Source of the DNA: Amarolinea aalborgensis
GTDB taxonomy: Bacteria; Chloroflexota; Anaerolineae; SSC4; Amarolineaceae
Direction of reading: 5' to 3'
Assembly (NCBI RefSeq): GCF_900491745.1
Contig: NZ_UETR01000012.1
Location: 74,678 to 138,677, forward strand
Length of the DNA stretch: 64,000 nt
The position numbers and the translations under genes were made by a program. Shown one piece after another: positions 42,979 to 51,412 of this stretch (the stretch's first letter is position 1; the number at the start of each line of letters is the position of its first letter). The notes under the pieces were generated by a model that did not search any database, was not told the DNA's origin, and saw only the letters and a list, made by a program, of their open reading frames with translations.

Positions 42979-44220
42979 ATGACACGTGTTTTTGTGACGG
43001 GAATGGGGGCGCTATCGGCCATTGGCAATGATGTGCCAACCTTCTGGCAGAACCTCCTGGCAGGCAAATCGGGCGCCGGCCCCATTACCGCTTTTGATGC
43101 CAGCGACCTGCCTGTGCGGATTGCCTGTGAAGTCAAGGACTTTGACCCCGGTCAGTTCATGGATCGCAAAACGGCCCGCCGCACCGCGCGGGCCATTCAA
43201 TTGGCTGTGGCGGCAACCCGCCAGGCCTTGACCGACGCCAAGTTCGAAATTACCCCGGAGAATGGTGAACGCGTCGCGGTGTTGATGAACACGGGCGGCG
43301 GCGGCATCACCGAAATGGAGCCTGGCTCCATCGGCCTGGCGGAAAAGGGGCCGCGTTCCGTGGGGCCATTCCTCGTTCCCAATGTGATGTCCAACGCGGT
43401 GGCTTGCGTCGTCTCGATTGAACTCGGCGCACGAGGCCCGATCATGACATCCACCGCAGCTTGCGCCAGCGGCAACTACGCCCTGATTGAAGGCTACAAC
43501 TTGATTCAGCGCGATGAGGCCGATGTCGTGATTGCGGGAGGCAGCGAGGCGGCCATGTCGCGGCTGACTATGTCGGCGTTTGCACGCATGGGACCGCTCT
43601 CGTCTCGCAACGATGATCCAGAGCATGCCTGTCGGCCGTTCGACAAGGAACGCGACGGATTCGTCTGTGGCGAAGGCGCCGGGGTCATGATCCTGGAGAG
43701 CGAAGCCCATGCCCAGGCGCGCGGCGCGCGGCTGATGGCCGAGGTGCGCGGCGGCCGCATCACCGGCGACGCGTATCATATCACCGCGCCCGAACCGAGC
43801 GGCGACGGGGCCGCGCGCGCCATTCGCAACGCGATCAAGGCCGCGGGGCTAAAGCCGGAGGACATTGACCTCATCTACGCGCACGGGACCGGCACCGCGC
43901 TCAACGATGCGGTGGAAACCACGGCCATCAAGAAAGCGCTCGGCGAACACGCCTACAGCACGGCCGTCACCGCCACCAAGTCTATGATTGGTCATACGTT
44001 GGGCGCGGCTGGCGCACTGTCGGCCATTGGCGCGATCCTCAGCCTGTCGGAGGGCGTGATTCCACCCACGATCAACTACAGCGTACCAGACCCTGAATGT
44101 GACCTGGACTATGTGCCCGGTGTGGCCCGCTACAAGACCGTTCATCACGCGCTGGTCAACGCCTTTGGCTTCGGCGGCCAAAACGTCGTTGCGGTCCTCA
44201 GTCGGGTGAACGGCGCCTGA
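42979..44220 (+). CDS. fabF: Beta-ketoacyl-ACP synthase II
   Basis: A 413-residue KAS II. I start it at the ATG at 42979 (MTRVFVTGMGALSAIG), with GAGGAG about 9 nt upstream; longer frames run through the promoter. The catalytic set is Cys162 (TSTAACASGNY), His302 (YAHGTGTALND), Lys334 and His339 (TKSMIGHTLGAAG). It condenses malonyl-ACP with acyl-ACP in fatty acid elongation. No other fab gene adjoins. The N-terminal part, as in FabF, lacks FabH features. Confidence 0.95.
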   Translation: MTRVFVTGMGALSAIGNDVPTFWQNLLAGKSGAGPITAFDASDLPVRIACEVKDFDPGQFMDRKTARRTARAIQLAVAATRQALTDAKFEITPENGERVAVLMNTGGGGITEMEPGSIGLAEKGPRSVGPFLVPNVMSNAVACVVSIELGARGPIMTSTAACASGNYALIEGYNLIQRDEADVVIAGGSEAAMSRLTMSAFARMGPLSSRNDDPEHACRPFDKERDGFVCGEGAGVMILESEAHAQARGARLMAEVRGGRITGDAYHITAPEPSGDGAARAIRNAIKAAGLKPEDIDLIYAHGTGTALNDAVETTAIKKALGEHAYSTAVTATKSMIGHTLGAAGALSAIGAILSLSEGVIPPTINYSVPDPECDLDYVPGVARYKTVHHALVNAFGFGGQNVVAVLSRVNGA

Positions 44221-44245
44221 GTCCCCCACCTTCAGTTCTGCTGCA

Positions 44246-44281
44246 AAAGGCGATGGCCCCCAATGCCATCGCCTTTCGCTT
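44246..44281 (+). terminator. Rho-independent terminator of fabF
   Basis: A 12-bp perfect stem (44246-44257 with 44265-44276) ending in CCTTT is followed by CGCTTTC, 25 bp after the fabF stop. Confidence 0.75.
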
Positions 44282-44376
44282 TCAGAGCGCTGCGCTAACC
44301 AGCCGCGCGCGGAGACAGCCATGAATCATTCGACGGGGACTGGAATGATGCCCGTACGTGCTTGTGCAGACCAGCC

Positions 44377-45783
44377 ATGACCTTGCTGCCGCCCCAGGCT
44401 TTTCTTGACGCCTTGGCGCCTCTGTTGGGCGCAGAATGGGACGCGTTTGCAGCGACCTATGCGCAGCCTCCGGTCATGGGGCTGCGCGTGAATACCCTCA
44501 AGCTGCCGGCCTCTGCGTTGCGCCAGCGCCTTGCGCCGCTCAACCTGGAGCCGGTGCCGTGGTGCCAGTCTGGTTTCTACGTGAACGCCGACGCGGCCGC
44601 ACGAGCGGGCTTGCGGTTGGGAAAATCTCCTCTACATGCGGCCGGCCTTTATTATCTGCAAGACCCCAGCGCCATGGCCGCGGCCGCAGCGCTGGCGCCG
44701 CAGCCTGGGGAGCGCGTCCTCGATCTGTGCGCGGCCCCCGGCGGCAAGTCCACGCACCTGGCCGCGCAGATGAAAAACCAGGGCTTGCTCGTCGCCAATG
44801 AGATGGTTTCCGGTCGCGCGGCCATTGTGGCCGAAAACCTGGAACGCTGGGGAGTGCGCCACGCAATCGTGACCAATGAAACGCCCAACCGCCTGGCGGC
44901 GCGCTGGCCGGGTGTGTTCGACTGTGTGTTGGTTGACGCGCCTTGTTCGGGCGAAGGCATGTTTCGGCGTCTGCTGGCCGACGGCGCGCGCGTCCAATGG
45001 AGCGCGGCGCAAGTCAGCGGCTGTGCGCTGCGTCAGAGTGATATCCTGCAGGCGGCGGCCGAGCTGCTGCGCCCCGGCGGCCGCCTGGTCTACAGCACCT
45101 GCACATTCAACCTGGAAGAAAATGAACGCGTCATTGCGCGTTTTCTGCAAGACCGGAGCGACTTTGAGTTGGCAGCCTTACCCGGCGCGCCCGGTTGGGC
45201 GCCAGGGCTTGGCCCGCTTGCCGGGCATCCGGGGATCGCGCGGCTGTGGCCGCAGCAGGCCGTGGGGGAAGGGCATTTCCTGGCGCATCTGCAGCGTCAT
45301 CCTGCAGCGAGCTCCCGCGCACCCATGCCGCGGCCGCGCCGCGCCCTGCGCGTGGATCGGGCAGCGCAGCGAGCGTGGGACGCTTTTTGCGCAGCCAACC
45401 TGGTGATGAAGCCGTCAGGGGCGCTGCTACAAACCGGAACCTACCTGTACCAGGCGCCGGAGACCGCTCTGGACATGGAGGGTTTGCGCGTACTGCGGCC
45501 AGGTTGGTGGCTGGGCGACGTGCGCGGCGAGCGTCTGGAACCGAGTCATGCCCTGGCGTTGGGGCTGACGCATGCCGATTTCCAACGCACCTTGAACTTG
45601 CCGCCCGATGATCCAGCGGTGCTGGCTTACCTGCACGGGGAAACGCTGACCGCAGACGGCGCGGCCGGGTGGCTGGGGGTCTGTGTTGATTCGTTTCCGT
45701 TGGGTTGGGGCAAACGGGGCGGCGCGGTGGTGAAAAACCATTACCCCAAAGGGCTGCGGGTTCAAAGCGCTGTTCGTGATTGA
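44377..45783 (+). CDS. NOL1/NOP2/Sun-family RNA m5C methyltransferase (RsmF-like)
   Basis: A 468-residue enzyme. The N-terminal segment VMGLRVNTLKLPAS is the RsmF/RsmB substrate domain; the SAM motif is VLDLCAAPGGKSTHLAAQM; the catalytic cysteines are in VDAPCSGEGMF (motif IV) and YSTCTFNLEENE (motif VI). The C-terminal ~150 residues fit the RsmF ferredoxin/PUA-like tail. It methylates cytosine in 16S rRNA or tRNA; the exact site is not deducible. I start at the ATG at 44377; no clear SD is visible. Confidence 0.9.
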   Translation: MTLLPPQAFLDALAPLLGAEWDAFAATYAQPPVMGLRVNTLKLPASALRQRLAPLNLEPVPWCQSGFYVNADAAARAGLRLGKSPLHAAGLYYLQDPSAMAAAAALAPQPGERVLDLCAAPGGKSTHLAAQMKNQGLLVANEMVSGRAAIVAENLERWGVRHAIVTNETPNRLAARWPGVFDCVLVDAPCSGEGMFRRLLADGARVQWSAAQVSGCALRQSDILQAAAELLRPGGRLVYSTCTFNLEENERVIARFLQDRSDFELAALPGAPGWAPGLGPLAGHPGIARLWPQQAVGEGHFLAHLQRHPAASSRAPMPRPRRALRVDRAAQRAWDAFCAANLVMKPSGALLQTGTYLYQAPETALDMEGLRVLRPGWWLGDVRGERLEPSHALALGLTHADFQRTLNLPPDDPAVLAYLHGETLTADGAAGWLGVCVDSFPLGWGKRGGAVVKNHYPKGLRVQSAVRD

Positions 45784-45886
45784 TCACGTGAATCGTGACA
45801 ACTTTTTTCTATTCACCATGCCCGCCCGTGTTCCGAAGGGTTGGCTATGCGCTGCATTGGGAACGGCTGCCAGCCGGCAACCTGGC

Positions 45887-45914
45887 TTGACGGCAGGGCC
45901 GATTGGACTACAAT
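45887..45914 (+). promoter_or_regulatory. Promoter for the DUF212 protein gene
   Basis: TTGACG (45887-45892), 16-bp spacer, TACAAT (45909-45914). It lies inside longer reading frames upstream and so points to the ATG at 45970 as the true start. Confidence 0.6.
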
Positions 45915-45969
45915 GCAAGCGCTGCACCGCGCGTCGGGCAAAAGACTGAGCGAAATCGGGCAGCGAACC

Positions 45970-46512
45970 ATGGATCCGCACAAGGCAAAGGAGTTAGCCA
46001 CGACACTTTCTGACAACCTGGCCGGCGTGTTGCATAACGATATTTTACTGACGGTGATCTGCGCCTGGCTGGCGGCGCAAGTCATCAAGGCAGCGATCGA
46101 GTTCAGATTCAAGCGCCGCATTACGTGGCGTGTCCTCTTCGGCATGGGCGGCATGCCCAGTTCCCATTCTGCATCCGTTACGTCGCTGAGCACAGCCGTA
46201 GGGCTGCACGTCGGCTTTGACAGCGCCCTGTTTGCCGTGGCCGCCATCCTCGCGGCGATTGTCATGACCGACGCTGCGGGCGTGCGTCGTGCGGCCGGTC
46301 GTCATGCCAGCGTTCTCAACTGGCTCCTATCTGATTTTACCGATGAAGAACAAGCCGCTGAAAAGGACGCGGATGAAGAACAGGCCCCTGCCCCCGAAAT
46401 GAACATTCCGCTGCCCTTGCAAGAACTGCTCGGTCATACGCCCGCGCAGGTCGTCGTGGGTGGACTGCTGGGGATTCTGACGGCGATCGTCTACTACGCC
46501 CTGGTGAAGTAG
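45970..46512 (+). CDS. DUF212-family divergent PAP2 membrane protein
   Basis: A 180-residue protein of the YuiD/DUF212 group. After an N-terminal helix (ILLTVICAWLAAQVIKAAIEF) comes FGMGGMPSSHSASVTSL, then VMTDAAGVRRAAGRHA, and near the end LQELLGHTPAQVVVGGLLG, all family signatures reminiscent of PAP2 phosphatases. A loop of about 30 acidic residues (EEQAAEKDADEEQAPAPE) is inserted before the last helix. Function is unknown; a lipid phosphate role is assumed from the fold. The start is set by the promoter position. Confidence 0.8.
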   Translation: MDPHKAKELATTLSDNLAGVLHNDILLTVICAWLAAQVIKAAIEFRFKRRITWRVLFGMGGMPSSHSASVTSLSTAVGLHVGFDSALFAVAAILAAIVMTDAAGVRRAAGRHASVLNWLLSDFTDEEQAAEKDADEEQAPAPEMNIPLPLQELLGHTPAQVVVGGLLGILTAIVYYALVK

Positions 46513-46525
46513 CATTTCACACGAG

Positions 46526-46560
46526 AAACCCGACTTCTGCGAGAAGCCGGGTTTGTTTTG
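46526..46560 (+). terminator. Rho-independent terminator
   Basis: A 13-pair stem with one mismatch (46526-46538 with 46542-46554) is followed by GTTTTG. The AAACCCGACTTCT arm resembles the hairpin at 24606-24646. It separates convergent genes and may work both ways. Confidence 0.8.
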
Positions 46561-46563
46561 GCG

Positions 46564-48993
46564 TCAGCGTGAACCGTACAACCGGGTGTAGTGTGCAAAA
46601 TGGGTAGTAATCAGGCTCAAGTATGAGCGCGGCTCCGTGATGGAGATCGTTTCAAAGAAGAGATCGTCATCTGCGCCGCTGCGTTCACGCCAGATCTTGG
46701 CGTTGCCCGGCCCGGCGTTGTACCCGGCCAGCGCCGTAGCGGTGCTGCCGTTGGCGGCGCGCAGGCCGCGCATCGTGTAAAAAGCCCCGAACTTGACACT
46801 GATCCAGGGCCGGTAAAGATCGCTCTCATGAAAATCGGCGAATCCCAACTCGCCAGCAATCCAGCGGCCGGTGCTTGGAATGACCTGCATCAAACCGCGG
46901 GCCGCCGCCGAGCTTTCCGCGCCTGGCTCGAACAAGCTCTCTTGCCGAATCATGGCGTAAATTAGCATCGGATCGAGGCCAAAGCGCGCCGCCTCCTCAG
47001 TCACCACGTCCTCGAAATACGTGGGATAGGCCAGGCGCTGGATGAAAAGCGGGGCTGCGCTGACCAGTTTATTCGGCGCCAGGGCGATCACGCGCGCCGC
47101 GCTGATCACGCTCAGGCGATACGTGCCCAGTTCCTCGAACGCAACCGCCAGTTGATACACCAACAGCGGGTCATTCCAGTAACGCGCCCGCACCAGTTCT
47201 AGGGCCTCCAACGCCGGCCCACGCAGGCGGAGATCCAGGTAGGCCTGGCCGCGCTGCCAATCGCGATCGCTGCGGATGCGCTGATCCAGGCTGGTCAGGT
47301 CAGTCGCCGCACTGCCGGTCTTGATCCACGTGCGTAACCAACGTTCGGCAAAAGCCTGGCTGCCGTCGTCGCCCTGGCCTGCCCGCGTGGCTTCTCCGTT
47401 CAGCGGCGGTATCACAGTGAGCGGTAGCCCAGCTTGCAAGGCAAGGGCGCGTGCCCGCAGGCCAGCATAGCTCTCCGGCGCTTGGGCAATCAAGGTCTGC
47501 CAGGCGGCTGCGGCGTCGCCGCGTTTGCGCTGCGCCAACAGCCCTTTGCCCAGCCACAGGCGCATCATGGGCGCGTCGGATGCCGAGGGATACGCCTTGA
47601 GGCCACGCTGCCAAAGCGTCAACGCCGCGCTGATCTCATTGAGGCGATAGCGATTGATGCCCGCGCGCAGGAGGGCATTCGCCGCGGCCTGGTGCTTGGG
47701 GAAAGAATCAGCCAGCAGCGTTTGGTAGGACGCCGCGCTGCGGTAATCCTCGTTGCGCTCGAGCTGACGCGCCAGTTCAACAAGAACGGTGGGCGTCTGG
47801 GTATGATCGGGATAGCGCTGCACGAAGTCGCGCAAGGTGGCGATGGCCCCGGCGCGGTTATTCGCAAAGCGCTGCGTCTCGGCCTTGCCCAACCACGCGC
47901 TTGCCCAGGCTGGATCGTCCGGGTAGGAAGTAAGCAGGCGATCCCAGGTCTCCAGCGCGCGTGGATAGTCTTCCAAACCCTGGTACGAGCGCGCGATCAG
48001 CGCCAGGGCTTCGCCGCGCCGCTGACCGGGCTGACCGTCCAAAAAAGCGTTGAGGGCATTGATCGCTGGTGTGTAGGCGACGTTGTCGTAGTCTACCTGT
48101 CCACGGGTAAAGGGATCCACCGGCAGGTCATTGTCTACCAGGCGGATCAAAGCCTGATAGGCGTAACGGCTGCGTGGGGCCAGTGCGATAGCATCGCGCC
48201 AGTGCTTCTCGGCGGCGGCCTGCTGGCCCACGTTCCAGGCGGCGTCGCCAGCCAGCGCGTGTATTTCAGCCTGGTAAGGCGCATTTTGCGCGACCGTCAG
48301 AATCGCCTCATACTGCGCCAGCGCGCCCGCATGATCGGCGCGCGCCGTCGCATACGCGGCCCACTGTTCACGCGCGGCCAACGCCAGCACGCGACTAGGC
48401 GCGGCGCTCACTGCGGCCTGATACGCCGCCGCCGCGGCAGCCGGCTCCTGCAACCCGGCCGCCACTTCAGCCAGGCGCCTGTGCACATCGTACGCCAACC
48501 AGGGCGAACCACTCTGCAAATAGGTCTGATACGCGCTGCGCGCAGCTTCCCACTCCTGCAGCGCCTGGTGCGCCTGACCCAAGTGGAACTGCGCGGCGGC
48601 GCGGCGGGGGTTCGAGTCTGCGCGGCGCAGAAAATCCTCGAAGGTCGTAATGGCTTCGCTGTAGAGACCATCTGCCTGGTAACTTTCGCCCAGAGCAAAA
48701 GCCGCGTCCGCCGCCTGGGGATCTGCGGGCGCCCGCGCCAAAAAACTGGCGAAAGCCGCGCGGGCCGCGGCGTGATTGCCGTTGTGCTGCTGGCGCAGGC
48801 CCTCGCGCAGCAAGTCGGCCGGGGCAAGGGACGCTGGCGTATGCGTGGGCGTGGGCGTGGGGGTAGGCGTCAACGCCAGCGGCGCGGCCAATAGGGAGGA
48901 TGGCATAAGCCAGGCGCTGAGTAGAACGATGACCGTGGCGCCAAAGCAGGACCAGCGCAGCAGCCGAGGGGGTAGGTGCGATTGAGTCTTCAC
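46564..48993 (-). CDS. Soluble lytic transglycosylase with TPR-rich N-terminus
   Basis: An 809-residue exported protein. I start it at the GTG at 48993, which has AGGAG 8 nt upstream; this gives a clean signal peptide (WSCFGATVIVLLSAWLMPSSLLAAP) and then a TPTPTPTPTH linker. A long array of TPR-like helical repeats follows (for example ALGESYQADGLYSEAITTFEDFLRR). The C-terminal SLT domain has IRQESLFEPGAES with catalytic Glu685, then GLMQVIPSTGRWIA and LAGYNAGPGNAKIW. It cleaves peptidoglycan to 1,6-anhydro ends. Chloroflexota have atypical walls, so the presence of this enzyme suggests murein turnover. Confidence 0.9.
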   Translation of the reverse strand: MKTQSHLPPRLLRWSCFGATVIVLLSAWLMPSSLLAAPLALTPTPTPTPTHTPASLAPADLLREGLRQQHNGNHAAARAAFASFLARAPADPQAADAAFALGESYQADGLYSEAITTFEDFLRRADSNPRRAAAQFHLGQAHQALQEWEAARSAYQTYLQSGSPWLAYDVHRRLAEVAAGLQEPAAAAAAYQAAVSAAPSRVLALAAREQWAAYATARADHAGALAQYEAILTVAQNAPYQAEIHALAGDAAWNVGQQAAAEKHWRDAIALAPRSRYAYQALIRLVDNDLPVDPFTRGQVDYDNVAYTPAINALNAFLDGQPGQRRGEALALIARSYQGLEDYPRALETWDRLLTSYPDDPAWASAWLGKAETQRFANNRAGAIATLRDFVQRYPDHTQTPTVLVELARQLERNEDYRSAASYQTLLADSFPKHQAAANALLRAGINRYRLNEISAALTLWQRGLKAYPSASDAPMMRLWLGKGLLAQRKRGDAAAAWQTLIAQAPESYAGLRARALALQAGLPLTVIPPLNGEATRAGQGDDGSQAFAERWLRTWIKTGSAATDLTSLDQRIRSDRDWQRGQAYLDLRLRGPALEALELVRARYWNDPLLVYQLAVAFEELGTYRLSVISAARVIALAPNKLVSAAPLFIQRLAYPTYFEDVVTEEAARFGLDPMLIYAMIRQESLFEPGAESSAAARGLMQVIPSTGRWIAGELGFADFHESDLYRPWISVKFGAFYTMRGLRAANGSTATALAGYNAGPGNAKIWRERSGADDDLFFETISITEPRSYLSLITTHFAHYTRLYGSR

Positions 48994-49428
48994 GAATCTG
49001 TCTCCTAATACCTTCGGCATTATCCCTACAAACGTGCGAGCTGTCAATACCGCCGGCCCCAATGGCCGCCGCCGCATGCATTCGGGGCGCAAGAGCGTTC
49101 CGGCGCCAAGCCAGACCAGGCGAACGCCGGGCTACTCGCTCTCTCTAAACGAACGAACAGGCGCTTTTGTTTCGCGCGGCGGCAGGCATCGGCAGAACGG
49201 GCGACGGTGCGCGGCGGCCAGTCAAACGTTTGGCAAGAATATCTAACGCGAAGCTGCAAAGCCTCAAGGCCGCAGAGCGTTTTCTTAGCGTCTTTGCACC
49301 GCGGCGCGTTGGCATTAAAGCATTCGGTTTTAGCTTGCCTGAATTAGGATTTGAGGTTTGGGTTTTGGGATTTGAGGTTTGGGCTGTGGTATAATCTGGT
49401 CACGATTTGCTTGGTAGAAAGGCTGCGC
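48994..49428. other. Intergenic region with repeat-like remnants and rnz promoter
   Basis: These 435 bp separate the divergent transglycosylase and rnz genes. About 49245-49310 resembles degraded AAGACGCAAAG/GCGTCTTTGC-type dispersed repeats. About 49345-49385 holds two direct copies of GGATTTGAGGTTTGGG. An extended -10 TGG-TATAAT (hexamer 49390-49395) lies 33 bp before the rnz start. No gene is supported. Confidence 0.35.
49387..49395 (+). promoter_or_regulatory. Extended -10 promoter for rnz-manA
   Basis: TGG-TATAAT, 33 bp before the rnz ATG, with no good -35 at the right distance. Confidence 0.5.
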
Positions 49429-50376
49429 ATGTTTGAAGTGGTGTTCTTGGGTACGTCGGCATCTGCGCCGTCGGTTCAGCGAGGATTGTCGTCCGCGGTG
49501 GTCATGCACGGCGAATACCGATTTATGATTGATTGCGGCGAAGGAACGCAGCGACAGCTTCTGCGCAGCCGATTGGGGTTCAAACGCCTCGATCGCATTC
49601 TGATTACGCACGGCCATCTCGACCATATCCTGGGCCTGGGCGGGCTGGCGTCCACGCTGGGACGCTGGGAAACGCTCGAGCGGCTGGACATTTTTGGCGG
49701 CCGCTCTGCGCTCAAGCGCATCGAGGGACTTCTGCGCGTGGTTTTCGGCTCAGCCAGATTTCCGATGACCGTGTCGCTCAATCCGCTTGACCATGGTCCG
49801 GTGCTAGAGACACGCGATTTCGTGGTCAGCGCCTTCCCCATCAACCACCGTGGGCCAGACTGTTTCGGCTTCGTGTTTGAAGAGCGCGCGCGGCGGCCTT
49901 TCCTGGCCGAAAAAGCGGCCGCACTGGGCGTGCCGGCCGGCCCGGTGCGGCGACGCCTGGTTGACGGGCAGAGCATCACGCTGGATGACGGCCGCGTGAT
50001 CCATGCGGATGACGTGCTCGGCCCCGTGGTCAACGGGGTCAAGCTGGTTTTCATCAACGATATCAGCGAAACGACTGGGCTGGAGAAGATCGCCGACCAG
50101 GCCGATGCCCTGGTGATTGAATCCACCTATTGCCGCGATGAGTTGGCGCTGGCGCGCGAGTTCGGTCACTTGACGGCGGCCGACGCGGCGCAGCTGGCCG
50201 CAGCTGCTAACGTCAAACAGCTCATCTTGACCCATCTCTCACGCCGGTATCACCCACAGCAGGTGCTTGACGAAGCACGCGCTATCTTCGCCGCCACCAG
50301 CGTAGCCAACGATCTCGATCATTTCAAGATTGTCAAGGGCAAACCGGTGGAACTTGTGCGCGCAGAAACATCATGA
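49429..50376 (+). CDS. rnz: Ribonuclease Z (tRNase Z)
   Basis: A 315-residue metallo-beta-lactamase-fold RNase Z. It starts MFEVVFLGTSASAPSVQRG with AAAGG upstream; the zinc motif is THGHLDHILGL, and later ligands are in FPINHRGPDCFGF, FINDISET and LILTHLSRRY. An arm region FEERARRPFLAEKAAALGVP is the exosite motif of tRNase Z. It cuts the 3' trailer from tRNA precursors. manA overlaps its stop by 4 nt. Confidence 0.95.
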   Translation: MFEVVFLGTSASAPSVQRGLSSAVVMHGEYRFMIDCGEGTQRQLLRSRLGFKRLDRILITHGHLDHILGLGGLASTLGRWETLERLDIFGGRSALKRIEGLLRVVFGSARFPMTVSLNPLDHGPVLETRDFVVSAFPINHRGPDCFGFVFEERARRPFLAEKAAALGVPAGPVRRRLVDGQSITLDDGRVIHADDVLGPVVNGVKLVFINDISETTGLEKIADQADALVIESTYCRDELALAREFGHLTAADAAQLAAAANVKQLILTHLSRRYHPQQVLDEARAIFAATSVANDLDHFKIVKGKPVELVRAETS

Positions 50377-51359
50377 CGTCTCTTTATCCACTCACATTTA
50401 CACCTGTTCTCAAGCATTACCTGTGGGGCGGACGCAACCTGGAGCAGCTTGGGCGTCAACTCCCGCTCACTGGCCCTGTGGCCGAAAGCTGGGAGATCGC
50501 CGGACATGCCGACGGCACGACGGTTGTGGACAACGGGCCTTTCGCAGGCCAGCCACTGACTGCGGTGCAGGAGGTCTTGGGGTTGGACTTGATCGGCCGG
50601 CGCAATGCCTGGGCGCACGCGCGCGGTAAATTCCCACTCCTCGTCAAACTCCTCGACGCCCATGCCCCGCTCTCGGTCCAGGTGCACCCAGATGACGACT
50701 ACGCACTGGCCCATGAAGACAACGAACTGGGCAAGACTGAGATGTGGGTGGTGCTGCACGCCGAACCAGACGCGCATATCATCCTGGGCGTCAAAGCCGG
50801 CGCCAATGCTACGAACTTCCGCGAGGCTTTGGCCGTGGGCAGCCTGGAGCCATTTCTGCATGTCGTACCGGTCAAAGCAGGCGATCATGTTTGCGTGCCG
50901 GCCGGCGCCTTGCACGCCATTATGGGTGGGTTGCTCATCGTCGAAATTCAGCAGAATTCCAACGCAACCTACCGCGTCTACGATTGGGGGCGCGTCGGCG
51001 CGGACGGTGAGCCGCGTCAACTGCATATAGACAAGGCGCTGGAGGTGATTGATTTTGGACACGCGGAGCCTGCCGTGGGTCAACCGCGCTGGCTGCTGGA
51101 GAGCGATGGCGTGCAGCGCTGGGAGCTGTGTCGCAACCACTACTTTGTGACTGAACGCGTCATCATGACGCCCGGCGCAGTCTTCCACGGCGCGTGCCTG
51201 GGCGAAACCCTGGAAATTTGGGGGGCGCTGACCGGAGAGGTAGATGTCAACGGCGTGCGGCTGCCAGCCGTGCGCTTCACCCTGCTGCCCGCGGCGCTTG
51301 GCTCATTCCATGTGCACGCCGCCGCGCCGGCCACCCTCCTGCGCACCTACGTGGCGTGA
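50373..51359 (+). CDS. manA: Class I mannose-6-phosphate isomerase
   Basis: A 328-residue cupin isomerase, short-form type I PMI. Motifs: HYLWGGRNL at the start, the zinc-binding PLSVQVHPDD and KTEMWVVL, and VPAGALHAIMGGLLIVEIQQNSNATYRVYDWGR. It interconverts mannose-6-phosphate and fructose-6-phosphate, feeding GDP-mannose for glycans. It is translationally coupled to rnz by an ATGA overlap, though the two functions are unrelated. Confidence 0.93.
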   Translation: MTSLYPLTFTPVLKHYLWGGRNLEQLGRQLPLTGPVAESWEIAGHADGTTVVDNGPFAGQPLTAVQEVLGLDLIGRRNAWAHARGKFPLLVKLLDAHAPLSVQVHPDDDYALAHEDNELGKTEMWVVLHAEPDAHIILGVKAGANATNFREALAVGSLEPFLHVVPVKAGDHVCVPAGALHAIMGGLLIVEIQQNSNATYRVYDWGRVGADGEPRQLHIDKALEVIDFGHAEPAVGQPRWLLESDGVQRWELCRNHYFVTERVIMTPGAVFHGACLGETLEIWGALTGEVDVNGVRLPAVRFTLLPAALGSFHVHAAAPATLLRTYVA

Positions 51360-51367
51360 GGTCAAAG

Positions 51368-51400
51368 AAAAAGCCCAGTTTCTTTCGGAAACTGGGCTTG
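51368..51400 (-). terminator. Rho-independent terminator of the mutase gene
   Basis: A 12-bp perfect stem (51371-51382 with 51388-51399) lies between convergent genes. On the minus strand it is followed by TTTC and a second T-run; on the plus strand the tail is GTCG, so termination is mainly leftward. Confidence 0.75.
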
Positions 51401-51412
51401 TCGTTGATCAGA

